Positions 44,801-56,508 of a stretch of DNA of 64,000 nt are shown here, piece by piece; within the stretch, counting starts at the first letter, position 1; every line of letters begins with the position of its first letter. Position numbers and translations under genes: made by a program. Origin of the DNA: Aquanectria penicillioides (lineage: Eukaryota > Ascomycota > Sordariomycetes > Hypocreales > Nectriaceae); contig PYIU01000008.1 in assembly GCA_003415625.1 (NCBI GenBank), positions 1,550,001 to 1,614,000 on the forward strand, read 5' to 3'. The notes under the pieces were generated by a model. That model was not told where the DNA came from. It did no database searches and saw nothing but the letters and a program-made list of their open reading frames with translations.

Positions 44801-47800
44801 GCTTGTTGATGCATGATGCACCACTGGCGTTGCCGGTGATCTGCTCAGCAAGTTGCTCTTGTTCCTCTAGCTGTAGGTCACCGTATGCCCGATGACCAGT
44901 CTGTAAACGAACAATAGGTTGGCTTTGAGCAGACCCCTTGTCATCTTCATCCTCGCCCTCGTCAAATCCATCGACGCTCTCTATCATGTCAAGATAGACA
45001 TCATCCAGGACCTCATCATTTTCATCAACCGTGTTTGGACCACGGACAAAACCCTCAAGCTTGTCATCAGACCTCAGTTGAGCAAAGGTATCTTCGGGAA
45101 CGGCATCCGCAGAGGAACAAGATCGATCAGGGGAGATCAGAGGGCTAGAACTTGGATCATGTTTCATACTAACAACTGAGTCGCGACGTTCCAGATTGGC
45201 CATAATCTCGGATGGAGCCTGCCAAGCGCGAGCCTCACCAGGCTTGCGGTTAGCTTGAAACCTCCATCCTGCATCAAGTCGCTGTTTGATGATGGTCTCT
45301 CGCGCGTGGCATCTCTGAGACCGAGTGATGTCGCCCTTTTCAACTTCCGCAGGAAGTTCGCGACCAGCAAGAGATGAATTACCCGCAGTGACAGAACCCA
45401 GCTGTCCATGCCAGAGAGGTTGAAGGTCGAGTTCAGCAGCATACTTAACCAGAAACTCTCGAACTTCAGCTTCATAATTAGAGTAGATAGTTGTGCTGCG
45501 GCGACTTCCATCTCCAAGCCAAAGCCCAAGGAAGTATGGGTCGCAAGGCACTGGTCCTTCTGGGAGATCAAAGCCAGGAGACCTGAAAAGTCTGTATATG
45601 CTCCTCTCCTTGGCCGATAGTGCTGCAAATTCGGCTGCAGTCATCTCAACCGTATCATAGTGCTCAGTTGCTGAGACTGCTTGGAGCGGCAACTTTGCCT
45701 GGCTCGCATCACTCGCGGTGTCGTCCGATTTGTCATGCACATCGTCCGCTTTGGGGCTGGGGTTGGGAACGAGTAAATCACCAAGCTGAGGCTCGAAGCG
45801 TGCATGATGCGCCTGGGTAGAAGGTCCCTCATATGTGTTTGAAGAGCTCTTCTCTTTGTGGAGGACCAGAATGTGATTTGCTGTGACGACAAGGTCCTCC
45901 TTACGGCCGCCCATTTCGATGCGGTAAAGGCGGTCTTTTCCATTGACGATGTTGAATGCACGTCGGGGTCGTCCATCAGGACCCAGGAGCAAATCACCCT
46001 CCCTAACGTCCTCAACTGCAACTTTAGAATGATCGTATCGAAGCAGCATCGTGCCGTTCGCAAGGCACGCCTTCTCCCAGAAGAGACCCTCCCAAGAGGG
46101 GAAGCCCGTCGCCTTGAAAAGCGTGTGCTCTAAGATAGTCTCAACACCACCAAGCGCCTGGATAACATCGGTTCGGTAAGCGTTGAGGTTCCACAATTTA
46201 CCGTCATGCCGCTGACTGGTCCACCAGAATGGATTACTCTTCATAAGCTGGTAAATCTTAAACTCGGCACGGGCGCGGAAACCCTTGTCAAAGCTCAGGG
46301 TGCTGCGGTCCTTCTGGAAGAGGGTGTTGATACGGGGTAGACCACGATCCCAACTATCCTCAAGGTCCTCAAGCGTCAGACGACGGTTCTGCTGGTTTGC
46401 CTCCAATCTTTTCTGAGAATATTCGGTCCAGACTCGCTGAGAATCAATGAACTCGGCCTCCCAGGGAATGATGTAACGGAAGATGTTGGGGATCAAAGTT
46501 TCCTCATCATGGGTCATACCAGCACGATAGTGCGTGACACCAGTATCAGTCTGCTTCGACCAACGCTTGTCGCTAGCAGGAATCAAAATATGAGAACCAG
46601 AAATCATTCCGAGACCACCCAGCTCCTTGGGGGTATAGAAGACCGCGGGGGGAAACGAGAAGGCATCTTGGAGTTCAGGCCAATCTTGACTCGGGTCTGA
46701 ATCTTGGTCTCGCACTTGACAATGGTATCGAGAAGGTCAACAGTAGAGACGGCAGCCTCACGGTAGTAGGTGAAGAGCGCAATCAGGGCAGTGTTCCACT
46801 TGTTCGCAATCTTGGTGAAGGTGGTAGATCCGGAGGACATCAGAATTTGTCGAATTCTATTATTGAATTTTTGAATGTCCTCCTCGGTCACCTGGAGGAA
46901 AGCGTGTGCGGTTCGCTCCTTGGTAGTATTATCGACAAGCGACCAGACGCTGTCCTTGACTGGGAACTCGTCGTTCTGGTTTCGGATCTTTGGCAAGATA
47001 CGAACCTCAAAGCCGCACATCGAGAACAGCAGGTTCGGGTTGTCACGACTATACACACTAACAAAGCTGTCATCCCACTCAATGGTGGTAACAGATCGTG
47101 GAAGACGGTTCTTGATGTCCCAGAAGACGGCTCGGCCAAGGTTAACGTCGTGGCGCATCAAGCGCATGCGAGAGTCTCTAGGCCAGCATTTCTTGCTCTT
47201 GTAACCGATGACATTCTCAAAATTAGGGTCAGGCTGCTCAGTGAGGAAGCGCTGGATAAGATCTCTGGACTCTTCGGCGGTAAATCGGAGGAAGATCCAA
47301 ATCTTGTCAATGTACCTGGTGTACAGACGGATAGGGTGTCTAGTCTCGGTCTCACGGTCACGGAACTGCAAGAAGTCGTTGGGGCTCTGCGGCGGCCCGG
47401 CAATTTCGCTGGCACGCTGGGGCCGAGGAGAAGGAGATCCAGGACAAGACCGTAGTACTGGAACACGAAGGCAGAGAATTGAAGACCTCGAATCATACCG
47501 TAGCTGTTGACATGGTTCATGTCCTTGTAAGTGAGCTGGACGTTGTTCTTGGCGGTGATATAATCAGCCAAGTTGTGATCCATGATCAGTCGGAGCAGGG
47601 AGTTGAGGAGAGTCAACTCCATTTTCTCGTAAACCTTTGAAAGCTCCGTCTCAATCATAACGTTGCACTCGCCATTCTCAGATTCCCACACGCCACCCAG
47701 GTTGTTGATACCCTGGGCCCACTTGTAGACCAGCAGAGGCGGGACCTCGGAATCAGACGGCTTGATCCACGCAGGGAAGAGATGACGCTGGTCAGCCTGG

Positions 47801-50681
47801 TACCAGAGGTATTGATCCAAGTAAGCATCACTGATCTTCTCGATAGGCTCAATATCGTACACGGGGTTGATGGTGCTGTAGTTGTCATTCATGTCGATGT
47901 TAACTTCTTTGAAAGCTCGCTGGGTGAGTAGGAAACGCTTGATGCGCTCCAAGGTAGTTCCAGGGCTATCGTAAGCCTGTTCGATCAGAGCCAACTCCTC
48001 TCGCTGGCTCTGGTTGAGGCGACCCTTGACAGAGTAGGCTTCCCTGAGTCTCTCAAGAGCAAGAATGAGGATTTTGGTGTCGTGCTTGTAAGAGACGCTG
48101 GGGAAAGGAATAGGGGAAAACTTTCGAGACTCCAGCCAGTGAACAGTGGTAGTGTAGATAGCAACAGCTTCCTCGGAGGAGACATATGGGCCATCCTTCA
48201 TGTGGTTGTGCTGTCGCTCCTGCTCAGCCTTCAACCAAAGTCGAGTCAGACGTCCAACGTTCTTCTTGGCCACGGTCTTATCGACAGTGGCTCCTCGTCG
48301 AATGCGTTCACGGTTGTAGTGGGCAACAGAGATCCACCAATCAGCCTTCGACTTGACATATCGAAGAATGATGTTCTCGATGGGAGCGGGCAGACCAGGG
48401 ACCTTCCAGGGAATGTTGCTCTTCCAGCATCTCCAGGCCTCGGAAAGGTGCTGGAGAACGGTGTTGACCTTGTTCTGCTTGATACCCTCAGGCATCATGT
48501 CCATGAGGTCAGCCATCACGGACGCTCTGAGTTCCAAGTCAAAGTGGGACTCGACACGCTGCTTGGTGACGGTCTTTGCCACCCCCTTGCTGTGTCGGCC
48601 CTCGAATTGACGGGACAGGAGGTTACCGAGCCATCTCTCAAGAAGAGGAATAATGCCTCGCATGAAGAATAGCCACACTCGCCAGGCAGGTGCCCAGAAA
48701 CCACATCCAGGACCCTTTCCGACGGGTCCAGAGTTAAATCGGTAATAGATAAGATGCTTCAAATCCTTGCAGGTTCGAATTTGGTGCATCAACTTGTACT
48801 TGTATCGATACATGCCCGTGAGTTGACCAACGTGGTTGAAGGCATACAGAATGCCGTCCGCAAGTTGGAAAGCATCAATGTTGCCCAACCGGTACTGGAC
48901 TTGTGCGTCAACAATGAGCTTGGTCAATCTGAGGATTTCACGCATGAGATGGAATGCGTTTCCAAATCGAGACTTCTTTCGCTCCTTGGTGGTAAGGGTC
49001 TTGACGGGCTTCAGGTTGAAGTTGTAATCAAGATGAAGATAGGTCAAGTTCTTTCGGTGGATAAGGAGGTTCAGCATGTTGAACCCCTGGCGGCACACCT
49101 GCAGACCGGCTTCGACCCAGTCAATGGTGGTTTGCTGGAAGAACTTGGTCTGCTTGAGAGATCTGAGGAGATTCTGTTTGTTCTGGGCTTTGGGCTTCTT
49201 CTTGTGAAGCTCGTTGAGGACAAAGTTCTTCAACAGCTTCTGGTACGAGACTCGAACCTTGACTGGAGGCCGATCAGAAGGAGCATGCTCCAGATACCAC
49301 TGCTTCACCAAGGGGACGTCTTGGGCTCGGACCATTTGTCCCGAACGTCGATCAAAGGGGAAGGGGGCCCACCACAGCTCAACCGCGGAAGAAGTGTGCT
49401 CATTCTCAAGGTCTTCGTCAGTGAGGAAGGGCTCGACGCCGACCGGGAGCTCGAAAGCGTCCTCGTCGGGTTCTTCATTGAATCCAGGGCCAAACAGTTC
49501 ATCCTCGTGCGACACCTCAACGTTCTTGGATGCAACCGTTCGAGATGAGATGGGGTTAATGCGACGATCGAAGTGGAATGTCGGCAGGTCAGGATCATCT
49601 GCTCGGTTGAAGACGACCTGAGGGTGCGAGTGCCAAGATTGGTGCACGCTTCTCGGCAGTGAGTTATAGAGGTAAGGGTAGGAAACTCGGAATTCGGTTC
49701 GAATCGGGTTTCGGAAGATGATACGGTCAATCGCGTTAAACTCGCCAAAGTCCTCGTCATTAGGGTCAATATCCTTGTACAAAGGCTCAAATCGAGGGCC
49801 GCCGGGCAGAGCAACGTTCAGAGCCTTGGCTGAGAGAAGGCTCTTGAGGTCGAAGAGGTAAAAGTAGTTCTTGTCAACAACGTCCGAAATAAGGGGTCGA
49901 CTAAGACGGAAGAGTGTGGCCATTTGAGGCAGTGTGAGATTCCACGACTTGTAGCTTGGTCCATTAACGTGGGGGTATCCAACAAGGGACGGTGGTCATA
50001 AAACCACTCGTACACGGCCTCATCATCGTCCTCGTCGAGCTCCATCTGGATGGGCTCCAGGGGCTCCACGTCCTCAATGTTCTCGGACCACGACAGCGGA
50101 GGCTCTTCGTCGTCGAACGGCGGGAATCGCATGCGTTTGAACAATCTTCGGTCGGCTTTCTCCTTTCGCATGAAGGTCCACATCATGGCCCACTGTGCAA
50201 AAAAGACGGGCTCGACGACTCGAGGAATCTCGTTGACCAAGGTCAGACAACCGTTGACATGGTAGAGAACCTTCACTTCACGTGCAGACTCCCATGGCAT
50301 GGGCATATTCTCGAGGAGCTTAAGAACCGCGTGGGGCATGAACTTGAGAGCTCCCAGGTAGCTTCGCTTGTCGTTTGTATACTTCTTCTGCGACACATCG
50401 CCAATGTCCTTGACAATCTTTCGCAGATGTTCAGGGGGCATGTCGGCCTTCTGAGTTTGAACAAAACCACCCTTGCGCTTCTCGCCGAACCGGTTGCGTT
50501 GACTCCGAAGCCATTCCTTCTTCTTCTGCGCAAACTTTGCGATCTGGGGGTCCGTCGGGGGGCGATAGCCCGGGGGAGGAGGTGCTGGGGTCGCTGGAGG
50601 AGGAGGCAGCGAGGAGGAGGGAGGAGGAGGTGGGGGAGGCGGTCCCCAGCCTGGGGGCGGCGGCGGTGGGAGCTGCGACAT
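41802..50681 (-). CDS. PRP8: Pre-mRNA-processing-splicing factor 8, with intein and three one-base frameshifts
   Basis: Central scaffold of the U5 snRNP and of the spliceosome active site. Intronless as far as I can read: extein about 2,370 aa plus a 591-aa intein. Pro-rich N terminus ([17 protein letters not shown]), then PRO8NT, RT-like, endonuclease-like, RNase H-like ([20 protein letters not shown]) and C-terminal Jab1/MPN domain ([14 protein letters not shown]...[16 protein letters not shown]). The frame breaks three times: at the C run 49971-49975 (expected ...[15 protein letters not shown]), at 47419-47422 (expected ...[14 protein letters not shown]) and at 46647-46652 (expected [16 protein letters not shown]). 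One extra base at each restores one continuous protein with full conservation, so I read them as consensus undercalls. Divergent from the complex I gene. Confidence 0.95.
44295..46067 (-). other. PRP8 intein with LAGLIDADG homing endonuclease domain
   Basis: 591-residue in-frame protein intron between WEKA and SGFEESMKF, the usual fungal PRP8 insertion site. Splicing residues all present: N-terminal Cys1 (CLANGT), block B TANH (Thr62, His65), block F/G end with YLVLHN (penultimate His590, Asn591), and extein Ser as +1 nucleophile. Two LAGLIDADG-type motifs, FLGLWLGDG (about 179-187) and LAGLLDTDG (about 462-470), keep their acidic residues. A long charged linker (about 300-400, with [10 protein letters not shown]) separates them. 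The reading frame is open through all 1,773 bp, so the intein is expected to splice and could still cut an empty site. Longer than the mini-inteins of Aspergillus/Cryptococcus type (family knowledge). Confidence 0.95.
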
Positions 50682-51545
50682 GATGGCTTCGCGATGCGCT
50701 CGAACTTCGATTTGTCGTGGAGTTGCGAGTCGAAGGCTTCACGCCGTCGCGCCTGTTCCGACGCGCTTCCACTTCTGGCTCTGTTTCTCGGGGACCAAGG
50801 CTGTTGGTATGCCTTATTCTAGGTATTGGGGTGATGAAACAGATGTCGGTCGCGCGTTGTGTTGCGCAGCGACGACTAAGGCGACGTTAATGCAAAGCTA
50901 TTGATTTACCAGTCCTGTCCATCACGACAATTTTCTGGTCAGGATCAGAGACGCGCTAGGCATAAGTGGGTCCGGTCACGTGGCCTGCGGAAGGCATCTT
51001 GATGTGTCGACAAGAACCACGACCAATACAGATTGGTTCGATGTTGAAACAATTAATGCGGTAGGGTATGTGTTTATTGTTCTTCATACGTGTTTCTAGC
51101 TTTGATTTTACCAAATAATGTCCTGAGCTTGTAGTTAATCGTGTCCCACTGAATCTGATCAGATGAAAACCTCAAAACATGGAAATGGTTGTAGGAGATG
51201 ACAGTAATTTAAAGGCTTGAGTAAGCGGAAAGAGTAAGAAACTCAAATATTAAGCCTAAAAAATGAACAAAAACCCCTACTGTCTATGCTCCCTCGCCAT
51301 ATTCTCCCAATTGACACCAAGAATAAGAATACATGTTCCTTGGCATAGAGATATAGGGTAAGCTAATACAGCACCGAGTTTCTGACCAATAGCATACACT
51401 GGAATTTGGTTACTTGGTTACCTAAGCACTAAACTTCAACTCCCGCGCATCGTCCGTCCAGGTGTACGACCTCCAGCTCGACCACCTCGCCGGCCAATTC
51501 GCCCCAAACCCGCTCCAGCAAGACACCCGCTGCCGTCGAGTCAAA
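50682..51545. promoter_or_regulatory. Divergent interval between PRP8 and the complex I subunit gene
   Basis: 864 bp; GC-rich near PRP8, AT-rich at 51040-51420. No ORF with a recognisable product. Confidence 0.4.
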
Positions 51546-51943
51546 ATGGCGCACCTTAGTATGCCCCCCGACCGCTCCCATTGATCTCCCCTCGCTAACC
51601 GCCTCACCACAGATGTCAAGCCCGACCCGGCTTACCTGAAGTTCCAGGGTGCGTGACTTCCTCCCATCATCCCGAGCCGACGATGTTCCCCGGTATCCTC
51701 CCTAACGCGATGTAATATAGCTATGCAGAAGTCCCGGTATAAGTACTTCCGATGGACCCCCCGAACCGCCAAGATCACGGCCATGTACGTCGTCGTGATC
51801 CCCACCATCATGGGTTACATTGCCTACAAGACTGATGTGAGTGCTTACCCAGGGAGCCTGGGAGACGATCCAACTAACAGCTGGGATAGGGTCTCTGGGA
51901 CTTCCGAGCGAAGCGAAAGGGCGACCTCATCTGGGAAAAATAA
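51546..51943 (+). CDS. NADH:ubiquinone oxidoreductase B15-type (NDUFB4-like) subunit
   Basis: Small accessory subunit of mitochondrial complex I. Too fragmented for a single ORF; four exons: 51546-51558, 51614-51649, 51721-51836, 51890-51943, introns 55, 71 and 53 bp, all GT-AG. Product 72 aa: MAHLNVKPDPAYLKF, then QAMQKSRYKYFRWTPRTA, one membrane span (ITAMYVVVIPTIMGYIAY) and the C-terminal GLWDFRAKRKGDLIWEK. The RYKYFRWTPRTA...GYIAYKT...GLWDFRAKR pattern matches fungal proteins annotated as the B15/NDUFB4 subunit (from memory). Exon phases all agree. The GT at the first donor follows a 13-nt exon, so the start was chosen by phase and the AAAATGGCG context. Confidence 0.85.
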
Positions 51944-52160
51944 GTGTAACATGTGATGCTGAATGCAGGGGAGTTTGTGTACATATATCGGATTCAGTCT
52001 GGGATAGAGCCTTCATCGGAATCCAGCCAAGAGAAAGAAACTGCAACACTCTGCGAGAATCATTGGACGTGAATGGCCTCGGTGAAATGCTATTGAACAA
52101 TTGGGTATAATATGACGCGACACCGCTTTCCGGCGTCCAAAGTAACCCGGGTATCTTCCT
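51944..52160. other. Convergent intergenic stretch between the complex I gene and SAP18
   Basis: 217 bp of 3' UTR sequence; nothing else seen. Confidence 0.4.
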
Positions 52161-52947
52161 TTACCATCTTCCTCTGCCTCTTGATCTCTGGCCGGGCCCA
52201 TCCGGCAGCCTTTCTCCCCTCCTCCACTCCCCCATGGGAAACCCGCCCCCACCATCTCTCCAGCCTCCTCTCCCTCCCCGGAAACCACCACGTCCGCCGC
52301 CGTTCTCACGGCCTTGGAACCCTCCTCGGTAACCGCCACGCCCTTCCCGAGGGGGCGGTGCTGGCTCCCTTCGCATGCTAGATGCGGGCGCGACGGAGCC
52401 ATCAGATAGAGGGGGTAAAATGGCACATGATATGTAGTCTCCAACGACAAACCTCGCGTCGCTCAACGTCTTGTCCTTATCACTGGACCCCTTGCCGTGC
52501 CCATGGCCGTCCATGTCGACATCGTCTGATACACCAGCACCCGGCTCTCCCTCCCCGATGACAAAGCTGCCTAGGTCCTTAACCGCGAATCTGGCATGGG
52601 AATTGTTGACCGTGCTGGTGTTTCGCAAATCGGGGAAGACAAGCTGGAATACCAGTCGTGTGCCGATAGCGGGGGTGGGGAGAGCTGAAGCTTTCGCTGC
52701 GGCGAGCTCAAGGGCAAGCTCCTTCAGTGTACAGTCGGACCATGTGTATATCGATACGTGTGGAGGGAGAGTATGCGCCCCGAACTCATCTGGCCTAGGT
52801 GCCGAGTCAAAGTAAGCATCAATGCTGCGCCGCGAAGGGCGTGCTGCTGTGGAAGACGTACCTGTGGAAAGCTCCATGGCGGTAGAACAGTTGGACTAGA
52901 AAGGGAGCCATGTCCTCGCGGATAGGTTTGGGTGGCGGCGAGGCCAT
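52161..52947 (-). CDS. SAP18 family protein (Sin3-associated polypeptide p18)
   Basis: In animals SAP18 belongs to the Sin3-HDAC complex and to the ASAP/PSAP complexes on spliced mRNA; fungal role less clear. Exons 52862-52947 and 52161-52794, intron 52795-52861 (GTACGT...CCTAG). Spliced 239 aa. MASPPPKP start, then PFLVQLFYRHGAFHR|PDEF across the splice, LPPHVSIYTWSDCTLKELA, RLVFQLVFPDLRN and GDYISCAILPP, the ubiquitin-like fold of the family. The C-terminal tail is strongly Arg/Gly-rich (RGGYRGGF, RGGFRGGRGGWRDGG), a feature of RNA-binding proteins. Divergent from PRP18, 333 bp between start codons. Confidence 0.9.
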
Positions 52948-53280
52948 GATGGAGGGCTTCAATGTCGCGTCGAAATATCGGATGATCTTCTGTTCACCGA
53001 GTCATCATTTAGTTGCCTGGAGTTCCTAGCCAAGGTGACATGATGGAGGGTGTTAAGTCCATCGCGAGGTTCACGATAAAATTAGCCGGGAAATTTCCGT
53101 AATCGATAACCAGCACATCTTCATGCTTCTAACAACTTATACTTTGCGACAACGCCTTCAATCCCGTCAACATTGTAAATCACTCGACGTTTTAACTTCT
53201 ACCACTATTCTAAAATCAACCGTCTGCCTTATTATCCCTCGAGCGTTTCTATCGACACCCCTGATCGTGACCCTGCAGCC
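52948..53280. promoter_or_regulatory. Divergent promoter interval between SAP18 and PRP18
   Basis: 333 bp shared by two RNA-processing related genes. No ORF. Confidence 0.5.
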
Positions 53281-54392
53281 ATGGATTTCGCGGCCTTGAT
53301 GAGCAAGGAGCTCGCCAAATCCAAGAAGAGCAGTGGCGCTGAAGACAAAAAGTACCTGAAGCGCTCCGAAGTCGAAGCCCAACGCAAAGAAGCCTATCTG
53401 GCCGAGCAGAAAGCACTGGAAGCCGAGCGCGAGGCAAAGGCTGCCGCGAAGCGCAAGCACGAAGAGGACATCGCCACCGAGAATGCTACCCGCGAGGAAA
53501 AGCGACGCAAGCTTGCCGAGGAGTCTCGCAAGCGTCGCGAAGAGCAAGACGCCGAGGAAGAGCGCGTGAGACGCAAGCGCCTGGGATTACCGGAATTAGT
53601 GAAGAAGGCAGGCGACGATGAGGAAGAGGGCGATGCCGCTGGCGGCGAAGATATCCCCGACGAGGAGCTCATGACGAAACTAAGAACTTTGGGAGAGCCG
53701 GTGATTCTCTTTGGCGAGGGCCATGCGGCGAGGCTACGGCGGTACAGGAAGTTGACTACGGTGTTGACTAAGGGGCCGATACCGACTACGTTGGAGCTCG
53801 TGGAAGAGAAGGATATGAAGGTTGACAGAAAGATCCCGAAGGACAAGGATGGCCGCAAGTATCTGTTCAGGCAGCTTGCAAGTTACTTTACGATGGTCCT
53901 CACGGAGTACGAAAAGGCTATGGAAGCCGAGAGACGGGAGACGAGTGCGAGCAAGACGGCGTACAACGCCATGGTTCAAACCCGCGACAACATGAAGCCA
54001 GTAAGTTTCTCAAACTCAACTGAACCAGCAACCAATTTCCACAACAAGCTGACCAATACGGAAAATAGCTCTTCCGCAAATTCGAACAAGGTGACCTCGA
54101 TGACTCCATCCTGGAGCCCGTCATCGAAATCGTCCAGGCCCTGCAGGAGCGTCGCTATGTTGACGCAAACGACGGCTACCTGCGCCTCAGTATCGGCAAG
54201 GCGGCATGGCCTATTGGTGTAACCATGGTGGGTATTCACGAGCGAAGCGCGCGAGAGAAGCTGCACAACGGCGAGAAAGGACACGTCATGGGCGACGAGG
54301 TTACCCGCAAATACCTCCAGAGCATCAAGCGATGTCTCACCTTTGCGCAGGTACGCTGGCCGCCCACGGATCTCCGGCAGTTGATGGGCTGA
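53281..54392 (+). CDS. PRP18: Pre-mRNA-splicing factor 18
   Basis: Second-step splicing factor that acts with Slu7 and the U5 loop to dock the 3' splice site. Exons 53281-54000 and 54069-54392, intron 54001-54068 (GTAAGT...AAATAG); 347 aa, usual length. N terminus MDFAALMSKELAKSKK, a long charged helix (about 40-115, rich in E/K/R), then the SFM motif region DEELMTKLRTLGEPVILFGE (about 146-165), and the C-terminal Prp18 domain with the highly conserved loop GYLRLSIGKAAWPIGVTMVG and IHERSAREK. Ends ...WPPTDLRQLMG. Convergent with CSN1. Confidence 0.95.
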
Positions 54393-54857
54393 GGGGGGCC
54401 CCAGCCTAGGAGGAGAATTGCGGAGGAGACAACTACTTCAGGGGCAGCGGAGAGAGGACGGGGGACGAGACTACAAATAATGATACCCACGCACATTGCA
54501 ACAAAAGAACCGGAGGCCGTGGCCGGCTTTTCCCCCGGAACTAGATCGGGAATAAAAACGTCGTGATTGGATTTTACCTGACAAACACTATGACCCCTTG
54601 CGCCTGATCTAATCTCGCAAGGCACGCCTTTCGACGTGCCGTAGTAACCGGGACCCCAAACGCCTGGGCCGTGATCGTATGCATTCTGAACTCTGATTCG
54701 GCACCGCACCGTTAAATATGGCCGACGCTCGTTAGACATACATGCTCCGCCACAAAATAATTCCCCAAAGAGCGGCTGTCATTTGCCAAAGTGACTGCCC
54801 TACATGAGGTAAGTCTTCGGTACGGATATTTGATCCGAGTGGTAGCGGAGAGAGTTT
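54393..54857. other. Convergent intergenic stretch between PRP18 and CSN1
   Basis: 465 bp, GC-rich; short inverted words (GGCCGTGGCCGGC near 54513) but no RNA gene I can name. Confidence 0.4.
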
Positions 54858-56508
54858 TTAGCCCTGAGCCTCAACTCCACCGGAATGAGGCTTAGCATCG
54901 TCGTACCACGCCTCGTCGATCCCTGGCCTATGGCCGCCGTGGTGTTTCTTGCTGCCAGCGACTTCGAGACCGGCCGCCATGATGCTCATGCGTCGAAGTC
55001 TCTCTTTAGCTTCCTGCTCGTATTGGCGAGCCACATCCAATGCTTGCTTCTGCATCTGCAGACGGGGGTCCGGATGGACAGCAATAAGCAACTGCAACCA
55101 AAAGTTAGTAACGCTACCCCACGTATATGAAAACCAATGAAACGGGGTATGTACCTTGTTCTTTGCATCGATCCGGGCCTTGAGTGTACCCTCCCGGATC
55201 ATAGACACAAGCTCGTCCTCGATAGATTCACCTCCCACAGCGAATGCCTCGTTGAGACTATCAAGAGTGACGCATGAGAAAGGCACAAAATATTGAACAA
55301 TGCACTTGCTACGAATCTGCGCGTAGATGGAGGGAATGTGCCGTTGGAGATAGATGTCTAGCAAGTAGTCGTTGTGAACGGACTCTAGAATCGACAGACA
55401 GCTCGAATATCGGCCGTTGACGAAGAGGCTGATGGCCTTTCGAATATGGGGCTCGTGCTCTAGGAATGTTCGGAATGACTGGTTATCCAGAACGCGAGTC
55501 TGGAGGTCCTTACGCTCCATTGTGGCGAGGGCAAGTAGTCCTCCGTAGATGGCAACATCGTTAGGGCTGGCAATATTCTTGTAGGACGTCGAGGGTACTG
55601 CAAAGTCGGTTTGGAGGAAGCTCTTAGCAGCATCCTGGTAGTGGCCGAGTCCCATGAGAGCGATCCCGGAGACAATCTTGGTGTATGCTTGGGACGACTT
55701 ATCCTCCTCGTTGCTCTGGACTCCAGTAATCTTGCCGAGGTTGTTCAAAACCATGGCCCAGTCACGTCGCTGCAAGGATACGCTAACCAGGTGCATGCCG
55801 CAGTCGATAATGTGCTTGGTCGTGCTGACGTCCTGGCGCATGCGGCTGTAGGCCTCGGCTGCTTCATTGAGGAGGCCAATGTTCTCGAAGTGGTTACCCA
55901 GATCCTCGTTGCCCATCTACAGGGGAATGTGTCAGTAGAGTCATAATACAAACATATGAGAAAGACTGTTTGCTTACACGAATACTCTCCTTGATTAGAT
56001 TGTTCTTGTAGCCCTTAAGTTCGGCTTCGAGGCGTGCAGTCTCAGCCTTGTTTGCACGCTCCGTATTGTCGATCCAAGTATTGTCCCTCTGAGCTTCGGG
56101 CTCGCCTGGAGCCGCCACTCGGATGCAGTCCCAGGCTTCTTTGTATCGAGAGACATCCGAACCGGCCTTGGCTTCAGCAACAGCGGCCTTGAGGGCATCC
56201 ACACATAGCGGCACCGAACACTTTCCGATGAGAATGAGGCGATCGTATCTCGTTCGGCCTAGAAGCGAAAGCTTGGCGTTAGCGGGTGCAGCGGCAGGGT
56301 GCGTCGGCGAGGGGCAAGGACGGCAAACCCGTGTAGTTCTGGATATAAAGATCGAGGTCAAGCTTGGGTTGATCTGAAGAACGATATCGACATTAGCATT
56401 CGGCGCCGTGAGGCGAGCAGAGCGACGCGGGGACCAACCTTTGACAATGACACCGCCCATGTTGCTCATCTGGGTGAAGAACCCCAGCAATGGGCCGGAT
56501 GCAGCCAT
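54858..56508 (-). CDS. CSN1: COP9 signalosome complex subunit 1
   Basis: Scaffold subunit of the COP9 signalosome, the cullin deneddylase; in filamentous fungi the complex controls development and light response. Five exons: 56439-56508, 56329-56373, 55978-56258, 55155-55916, 54858-55091; introns 65, 70, 61 and 63 bp. The 63-bp intron (55092-55154, with a TTACTAAC branch site) is in frame but removing it restores NK|LLIAVHPDP. Spliced 463 aa. N-terminal VIVKDQPKLDLDLYIQNYTG (across splices), RPN7-type helical repeats (GNEDLGNHFENIGLLNEAAE), PCI domain, and a C-terminal tail RRMSIMAAGLEVAG. No frameshift. Head faces the gene-poor right part of the window. Confidence 0.93.
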
